Assembly (NCBI RefSeq): GCF_007992115.1
Contig: NZ_BJZQ01000004.1
Location: 124,001-188,000, forward strand
Source: Aeromicrobium flavum
Lineage (GTDB): Bacteria > Actinomycetota > Actinomycetes > Propionibacteriales > Nocardioidaceae
Length of the DNA: 64,000 bases
Direction: 5' to 3'
Shown here: piece by piece, positions 57,824 through 64,000 of the stretch
Position numbering within the stretch: position 1 is the first letter of the stretch
Layout of the letters: every line of letters begins with the position of its first letter
The notes under the pieces: model-generated
Databases searched by the model: none
What the model was told of the DNA's origin: nothing
The model's input: only the letters and a program-made list of their open reading frames with translations
Translations under genes and position numbers: made by a program

Positions 57824-59286
57824 ACAAGCCCGTGCGTGCCATGGCCGTCGTCTGCCTGCTGATGTTCGTCGGCCTGCTGCTCAACGCGAACTACGTGCAG
57901 TTCGTGCAGGCCGACGACCTCAACGAGAAGCCCGGCAACCGCCGTGTCATCGACGAGGAGTTCAGCCGTGAGCGCGGCGCCATCATCGTCGACGGCAAGC
58001 CCATCGCGCAGTCGGTCCCGGTCAAGGACAAGTGGCAGTTCCAGCGCCGCTACACCGACGCCAAGCTCTACGCGCCGGTCACCGGCTACTTCTCCTACCT
58101 GTACGGGCGCGAGGGCATCGAGCAGACCTACAACTCGATCCTGTCGGGCAGCGACGACCGGCTCTTCGTCAACCGCGTCATCGACGTCATCTCCAACGAC
58201 CAGCCCCAGGGCGGCAGCGTCGAGCTCACCCTCGACCCCGCCGCGCAGAAGGCCGCGTTCGACGGTCTCGCCGACCTCGGCGAGAAGACCCGTGGTGCGG
58301 TCGTGGCGCTCGACCCGCAGACGGGTGAGGTGCTGGCGATGGTCAGCCAGCCCACGTACAACCCCAACGCGCTGGCCAGCCACCGCCTCGAGAAGGTCGC
58401 CCAGAACTGGCGCCGCCTCAACCAGGACGAGACGCAGCCGCTGATCAACCGCTCGACCCAGACCACCCTGCCCCCCGGCTCGACGTTCAAGGCTGTGACG
58501 GCCGCAGCGGCGCTCGAGGACCTCGGCCTCAAGGCCGACGACGACGTGCGCGGCGGCGCCACGCTCGGCTTCCCCGGGATCGACTACAAGCTCACCAACC
58601 AGGGCGGCAGCACCTGCGGCGGCAACCCGATCAGCTTCCAGCGTGCGCTCGAGGTGTCGTGCAACGTGTCGTTCGGCTGGCTGGCCCGCAAGGTCGGCCA
58701 GGACAAGCTCGCCGAGCAGGCCACCAAGTTCGGCTTCGGCGAGCGCCCCATCGACGACCTCGTCTCCTACGCCAGCCGTTTCACCGCCGACCCCGACACC
58801 GACCTCGAGGCGCCCCAGCTGGCGCAGTCCGGCATCGGCCAGTTCGAGGTGGCCGCCACCCCGATCCAGATGGCGATGGTGGCCGGGGCCGTCGCCAACG
58901 ACGGCGTCCTGATGAAGCCGCACCTGGTGCGCACCGTCCGCGCCCCCAACCTCTCGGTGCTCGAGCAGCCCGAGCCCCAGGAGCTCGGACGGCCGATGTC
59001 CGCCGGCGACGCCCGTGAGCTCAGCGACATGATGGTCTCGGTCGTCCAGGACGGCACCGGGTCTCCCGCCCAGATCCCCGGCGTCGACGTCGGCGGCAAG
59101 ACCGGCACGGCCGAGTCCGCCCCCGACCGACCCCCGTACGCGTGGTTCATCGGCTTCGCGCCGGCCGACGACCCGAAGGTGGCCGTGGCCGTCCTGGTCG
59201 AGTCCACGCAGAACACCAGCGACATCGGCGGCGGCCGCCTCGGCGGCCCGATCGCCCGCTCCGTGATGGAGGCAGTGCTGCGATGA
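57820..59286 (+). CDS. pbpA: Class B penicillin-binding protein PbpA
   Basis: Peptidoglycan transpeptidase of 488 residues. An N-terminal membrane helix (about 8-28) precedes a pedestal domain (30-150) and a transpeptidase with STFK (active serine, in PPGSTFK), SCN as the S-x-N triad, and GGKTGTAES. It partners RodA for elongation or septum placement, as in mycobacteria. The GTG overlaps the rodA stop by 4 bp. It is followed 31 bp later by pknB, where mycobacteria have pknA first. Confidence 0.95.
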   Translation: MNKPVRAMAVVCLLMFVGLLLNANYVQFVQADDLNEKPGNRRVIDEEFSRERGAIIVDGKPIAQSVPVKDKWQFQRRYTDAKLYAPVTGYFSYLYGREGIEQTYNSILSGSDDRLFVNRVIDVISNDQPQGGSVELTLDPAAQKAAFDGLADLGEKTRGAVVALDPQTGEVLAMVSQPTYNPNALASHRLEKVAQNWRRLNQDETQPLINRSTQTTLPPGSTFKAVTAAAALEDLGLKADDDVRGGATLGFPGIDYKLTNQGGSTCGGNPISFQRALEVSCNVSFGWLARKVGQDKLAEQATKFGFGERPIDDLVSYASRFTADPDTDLEAPQLAQSGIGQFEVAATPIQMAMVAGAVANDGVLMKPHLVRTVRAPNLSVLEQPEPQELGRPMSAGDARELSDMMVSVVQDGTGSPAQIPGVDVGGKTGTAESAPDRPPYAWFIGFAPADDPKVAVAVLVESTQNTSDIGGGRLGGPIARSVMEAVLR

Positions 59287-59317
59287 CCCTCATCCACCCT
59301 TTGGGAGACTGGACACC

Positions 59318-61057
<1,740 letters not shown>

Positions 61058-61068
61058 GGCCAGGCCCG

Positions 61069-61812
61069 TCAGTCCACGACGGTGGCGTGCCGCATCGACA
61101 CGCTGCCGAGGTACGCAGGCGCCGTGACCTCGTCGAGGTCGCGCTCCTGGAGTCCGAGGCCGTACTTCTCGGCGTACTGCCGGTAGGTCGTCACCTCGGG
61201 CGACGCCGTGAGCGCCGCCTGCAGCTGTGACCTGTCGCCGATCGCCTCGATGACGTACGGCGGGGCGTAGGGCACGCCGTCGAGGACGACGGTGTTGCCG
61301 ACGCACTTGATGCCCGTCGAGGAGATCAGACGCTGGCCCTGCAGGGTCACGGCCTCGGCGCCGCCAGCCCACAGGGCGTTGACGAAGGCCTGGATGTCTT
61401 GCTGGTGCACGACGAGGAGGTTCGGGTCGAGGCCGGGGATGTCGACCGATCGCGGCGCGTCCTCGAGGGCGATGCGCAGGCCCGGACCCTCGACCTCGGT
61501 CAGCCCTGCAGGGTCGGCCAGCCGGGCCACCCGGCGCAGCTCGCGACGCATCTCGGCGTCGTCGACCTTCTTGCCCATCGTGTCGACCTCGCCCTGCAGC
61601 TTCGCGACCTCCTGGCGACGGGTGTCGACCTCGCGGGCCCGGTCGCGCAGCACCGAGTTGAGGTCGCCACCGGCGGGTCGCAGGTCGGAGCCATCGGAGG
61701 TCACGGCCGCAGCCACGAGCACGAATCCGCACACGCAGGCGAGCACCAGGGCCGGCAGGCTCCACCTGCTGACGGTGATGTTCTTCCCCTCGTGGCGTGG
61801 CGAGTCCGGCAC
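61069..61812 (-). CDS. DUF881-family membrane protein
   Basis: 247 residues. One N-terminal membrane helix (about 20-42), a coiled-coil stretch (REVDTRRQEVAKLQGEVDTMGKKVDDAEMRREL) and a C-terminal extracytoplasmic domain with LRIALEDAP, NLLVVHQQDIQAFVNALW, GAEAVTLQGQRL and PYVIEAIGD. This is the DUF881/YlxX-like layout found beside crgA in many actinobacteria; the role is unknown, probably division-linked. The GTG at 61812 has TAGCGT 7 nt upstream. It converges with pknB, 11 bp apart. Confidence 0.9.
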   Translation of the reverse strand: MPDSPRHEGKNITVSRWSLPALVLACVCGFVLVAAAVTSDGSDLRPAGGDLNSVLRDRAREVDTRRQEVAKLQGEVDTMGKKVDDAEMRRELRRVARLADPAGLTEVEGPGLRIALEDAPRSVDIPGLDPNLLVVHQQDIQAFVNALWAGGAEAVTLQGQRLISSTGIKCVGNTVVLDGVPYAPPYVIEAIGDRSQLQAALTASPEVTTYRQYAEKYGLGLQERDLDEVTAPAYLGSVSMRHATVVD

Positions 61813-61876
61813 GACGACTACGCTAGCGGAGTACGTCACACTGCGGCCCTGCCGCCGGCCCATCGGGAGAAGATCC

Positions 61877-62125
61877 GTGTTCAACAGGTTCAAGCGCAAG
61901 TCCGTGAACGACGACGGTCCCAAGCCCGTGCGCATCGGCAACCGGTGGGCCGCTCCGTTGATGGTCGCGTGCGCGGTCATCGGCCTTGCCTGGATCGTCG
62001 TCTTCTACACGATCAGCAACACCGACGTGACGATCCCCGGCTACAGCGACCTCGGTGGCTGGAACCTCGCCATCGGCATGGGATTCATCCTCGCCGCGTT
62101 CGGCTTCGCCATGAAGTGGGAGTGA
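61877..62125 (+). CDS. crgA: Cell division protein CrgA
   Basis: 82 residues. A basic N terminus (VFNRFKRKS) leads to two transmembrane helices (about 26-46 and 60-78), with the short loop TDVTIPGYSDLGGWN between them. CrgA recruits division proteins and PBPs to FtsZ rings in Streptomyces and mycobacteria. GGGAGAAG lies before the GTG start. It is divergent from the DUF881 gene and placed next to the pknB cluster, as in most actinobacteria. Confidence 0.94.
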   Translation: MFNRFKRKSVNDDGPKPVRIGNRWAAPLMVACAVIGLAWIVVFYTISNTDVTIPGYSDLGGWNLAIGMGFILAAFGFAMKWE

Positions 62126-62142
62126 ATCACACCCATGTGATT
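62125..62142. terminator. Small hairpin after crgA
   Basis: AATCACA-CCCA-TGTGATT, perfect 7-bp arms, begins at the last base of the crgA stop. It is a possible weak terminator. Confidence 0.5.
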
Positions 62143-62172
62143 CCCCACAGGTGTGCACACGCCTGTGGACAA
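62141..62172. promoter_or_regulatory. Two DnaA-box-like sequences in opposite orientation
   Basis: TTCCCCACA (62141-62149, plus) and TTGTCCACA (62172-62164, minus). The second is identical to the actinobacterial DnaA-box consensus; the first differs at two positions. They also form part of an inverted repeat, CCACAGG-N10-CCTGTGG (62145-62168). They lie in the 76-bp gap between convergent crgA and the rhomboid gene. Confidence 0.5.
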
Positions 62173-62201
62173 CGACAGCAGGGTGACGCCGTGCCGGTCG
62201 C

Positions 62202-63065
62202 TCAGACCAGGCCGGGCAGCGCCGAGCGCAGGTCCTCGGTGCGCCAGAGCACCGCGGCGACGAACACCACCGCGAGCGCGGTGAAGGTGGCCACCTGGTA
62301 GACGGTGCGTCGCTCGCGCGGCGCGTAGGCGAACATCAGGCCCAGCACGATGCCGGTGAGGAAGCCGCCCAGGTGGCCCTGCCAGCTGATGCCCTCGCCC
62401 AGGCTCACGTAGCCGTTGATCGCCAGGATCACGATCATGCCCGTGATGTTCTGGCGCGTGCGGATCAGGAAGATCAGCGCCAGGCCGAACAGGCCGAACA
62501 CCGCTCCCGACGCCCCGATGGTGGGGGTGAACGGGTCCTCGAGCAGGTAGACCAGCACCGACGAGCCGACGGCCAGCATCAGGTACGTGGCGATGTAGCG
62601 CGCCCGGCCGAGCGCCTCCTCGACGTACGGGCCGAACAGGTACAGCGAGAGCATGTTGAGCCCGATGTGCACCAGCCCGCCGTGCAGGAACGCGGCGGTG
62701 ACCAGGCGCCAGTAGTCGCCCTGGGCGACCTCGACGCCGCTGAGCCACCCCCACGTGAAGAACCCGCTGAGGTTGGGATTGCGGGCGCCGCCGGTGGCCA
62801 TGACCACCAGTTGGGCCGCGACGTTGAGCCCGATGATCGCGAACGTGACCGCGCCGACCCGCGAGGAGACGGCTCCGCCGGCCATGGTGCGCGGCTGGCG
62901 GACGGCGGCCTGACCCCGGTTGACGCACTCGGGGCACTGGAAGCCGACGCTGGCCTCGCGCATGTCCTCAGGACAGATGAAGCGGGAGCAGCGCTGGCAC
63001 TGGATGTACGCAGGCCGGTTCGGATGCCGGTAGCAGGTCTGCTGACCGGCGCCCTCGTGCGTCAC
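62202..63065 (-). CDS. Rhomboid-family intramembrane serine protease
   Basis: 287 residues. The N-terminal zinc-binding domain has Cys11, Cys23, Cys26, Cys31, Cys44 and Cys47 in a B-box-like pattern (CYRHPNRPAYIQCQRCSRFIC). Six or seven helices follow, with catalytic Ser187 in GASGAVFG, His231 in GHLGGF and the oxyanion-region Asn137 in HIGLN. Substrates are unknown. The GTG overlaps the ppiA stop by GTGA, so the two are coupled, an arrangement widespread near gyrA in actinobacteria. Confidence 0.94.
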   Translation of the reverse strand: MTHEGAGQQTCYRHPNRPAYIQCQRCSRFICPEDMREASVGFQCPECVNRGQAAVRQPRTMAGGAVSSRVGAVTFAIIGLNVAAQLVVMATGGARNPNLSGFFTWGWLSGVEVAQGDYWRLVTAAFLHGGLVHIGLNMLSLYLFGPYVEEALGRARYIATYLMLAVGSSVLVYLLEDPFTPTIGASGAVFGLFGLALIFLIRTRQNITGMIVILAINGYVSLGEGISWQGHLGGFLTGIVLGLMFAYAPRERRTVYQVATFTALAVVFVAAVLWRTEDLRSALPGLV

Positions 63066-63592
63066 CGATCGATGGTCACGGATTCGATCACGACGGGCTC
63101 CGTCGGACGGTCGAACCGGTCGGTCTCGGTGGCGCCGATGGCGTCGACCACGGCGCGGCTGTCGGCGTCCTTGACCTCGCCGAAGATCGAGTGCTTGCGG
63201 TTGAGCCACTCGGTCGGGGCGACCGTGATGAAGAACTGCGAGCCGTTGGTGCCGGCACCGTTGGGCTTGGTGCCCGCGTTGGCCATGGCCAGCAGGTACG
63301 GGCGGTCGAACTGGAGCTCGGGGTGGAACTCGTCGTCGAACTCGTAGCCGGGGCCGCCGCGGCCGTCGCCGAGCGGGTCGCCGCCCTGGAGCATGAAGTT
63401 GGAGATGACCCGGTGGAACGTGAGGCCGTCGTAGAAGGGCTTCGTGGACACCGAGCCGGTGGCCGGGTCGACCCATTCCTTGGTTCCCTCGGCCAAGCCG
63501 ACGAAGTTCGCCACCGTCTTGGGCACGTGGTGGTCGAACAGCTCGATCTTGATGTCTCCACGGTTGGTGCGGAGCGTTGCGGTGAGGGGCAC
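63062..63592 (-). CDS. ppiA: Cyclophilin-type peptidyl-prolyl cis-trans isomerase
   Basis: 176 residues, no signal peptide, so cytoplasmic. Cyclophilin core motifs are LTFHRVISNFMLQGGDP (with catalytic Arg and Phe), LLAMANAGTKPNGAGTNGSQFFIT and KHSIFGEV. It speeds proline isomerisation in folding. AGGA lies 7 nt before the GTG at 63592, which sets the start over the longer frame. It matches M. tuberculosis PpiA (Rv0009) near gyrA and crgA. Confidence 0.95.
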   Translation of the reverse strand: MPLTATLRTNRGDIKIELFDHHVPKTVANFVGLAEGTKEWVDPATGSVSTKPFYDGLTFHRVISNFMLQGGDPLGDGRGGPGYEFDDEFHPELQFDRPYLLAMANAGTKPNGAGTNGSQFFITVAPTEWLNRKHSIFGEVKDADSRAVVDAIGATETDRFDRPTEPVVIESVTIDR

Positions 63593-63661
63593 TTCACGTC
63601 CTTTCAGGGGTTGGTTCCATCCTTGCACGACCAGTCCAACGGAGGCCGCTAGCGTGGGGGC

Positions 63662-63769
63662 ATGTCGAGACTTGTCGTCCTCCTGACCGTTGCCGCGGCT
63701 GTCGCCGGGGTGCTCAAGAAGGCCACCGCCGACCGCGGTGGCTCCTACGATCCGCGGACCGAACGGTGA
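63662..63769 (+). CDS. Tiny single-helix protein, DLW-39-like
   Basis: 35 residues: a hydrophobic helix at residues 3-17 (LVVLLTVAAAVAGVL) and a basic/acidic tail ending SYDPRTER. Its size, topology and position upstream of ppiA near gyrA fit the DLW-39 family of small actinobacterial proteins, but the D-L-W tail motif itself is absent. TAGCGT lies 6 nt before the ATG. The stop overlaps the next gene (GTGA), which supports real translation. Confidence 0.7.
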   Translation: MSRLVVLLTVAAAVAGVLKKATADRGGSYDPRTER

Positions 63770-64000
63770 CCGTCGACCTCCGGACCGAGGGCGGCGTCAC
63801 GACGCTGACGTTCTCGTCGGGACCGGTCAACCTCTACTCGCTGGAGCTCCACGACGAGTTCGACGCCGCCCTCGACCGGGTCGAGGCGGACCTTCCCCGA
63901 GTGCTGGTCGTGCGCGCCGAGGGCAAGATCGTGTCCGGCGGCGTCGACGTGGCGCAGTTCCACGCCCGCACGACCAAGGCCGACACCCAGGCCCTCTACG
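63766..64000 (+). CDS. Crotonase-family protein, cut by the right window edge
   Basis: The first 78 residues of an enoyl-CoA hydratase/isomerase-like protein, starting at GTG overlapping the previous stop. It shows the usual opening (VTTLTFSSGPVNLYSLELHDEF) and the oxyanion-loop counterpart VVRAEGKIVSGGVDVAQF, where the canonical F-x-A-G-x-D is V-S-G-G-V-D. The function cannot be refined without the rest. Confidence 0.85.
   Translation, partial: MTVDLRTEGGVTTLTFSSGPVNLYSLELHDEFDAALDRVEADLPRVLVVRAEGKIVSGGVDVAQFHARTTKADTQALY

Noticed and set aside
62125-62142. AATCACA/TGTGATT after crgA as a Crp site
   Set aside because: The orientation of the half-sites is inverted relative to the consensus and it lies at a gene 3' end, so a hairpin is the simpler reading.

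Overview
The window is a dense, roughly 70% GC chromosomal segment of an actinomycete. Two WhiB proteins, a Crp/GlxR-type regulator, MarP, CrgA, a PknB/PstP/FHA/RodA/PbpA cell-wall cluster and DUF881, DUF4177 and DUF4235 proteins are all hallmarks of Actinomycetota. Gene content and the absence of a mycolate apparatus suggest a Propionibacteriales (Nocardioidaceae, perhaps Aeromicrobium-like) genome; the genus is a guess. I see no plasmid, prophage, transposase, CRISPR array or rRNA. Several blocks follow the gene order recalled for Mycobacterium tuberculosis on its origin-proximal arms. The right edge (pknB, crgA, ppiA, DLW-39-like gene) therefore probably lies near gyrA/dnaA and oriC.

Layout. 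1-4.3 kb: lysC-asd (aspartate pathway) converging on acetoacetyl-CoA synthetase across a 67-bp long inverted repeat. 4.6-10.5 kb: tRNA-Pro, a metallophosphoesterase, a two-component system divergent from an ABC exporter, YqeY, and two small exported proteins of unknown role. 10.6-24.4 kb: conserved block of class A PBP, WhiB4/WblA, two ArsA-like ATPases, DUF4177, RidA, NUDIX, metallo-beta-lactamase fold, Crp, endonuclease III, CoA-type NUDIX, MarP, membrane proteins and acetyl-CoA synthetase. 24.5-32.9 kb: HAD phosphatase-serS, a PAP2-diacylglycerol kinase fusion, a GH65 phosphorylase with beta-phosphoglucomutase, DUF5926 and a solo anti-sigma-type ATPase. 33-40 kb: rhodanese, TetR-MMPL, CPBP protease, HU, Aat, a phosphotransferase and an EcsC protein. 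40.3-45.2 kb: second copy of the 67-bp repeat, then HMG-CoA lyase and methylcrotonyl-CoA carboxylase with a divergent TetR. 45.1-51.9 kb: transporters, NUDIX, lipoprotein, TetR-MFS pair, YigZ, methyltransferase and crotonase. 51.9-53.5 kb: a CarH-like B12-binding MerR regulator divergent from a WhiB3/WhiD-like protein. 53.6-64 kb: tRNA-Leu, fhaA-fhaB-pstP-rodA-pbpA-pknB, DUF881/CrgA, rhomboid, ppiA, a tiny membrane protein and a partial crotonase.

How the genes work together. The right end encodes Ser/Thr kinase control of peptidoglycan synthesis and division. Methylcrotonyl-CoA carboxylase, HMG-CoA lyase and acetoacetyl-CoA synthetase form the lower leucine/ketone-body route to acetyl-CoA, and Acs feeds acetate into the same pool. 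Crp may act on acs.

Most striking beyond the genes: (i) the pair of 67-bp inverted repeats, which sit between convergent genes and supply the stop codon of one neighbour each time; (ii) a pervasive pattern in which the first gene of a transcription unit has a TANNNT-like -10 box 6-7 nt before its start codon and no Shine-Dalgarno, implying leaderless mRNAs, which I used to choose several starts; and (iii) clear palindromic operators lying on such promoters at three TetR loci, with a looser inverted repeat at the CarH-like locus.
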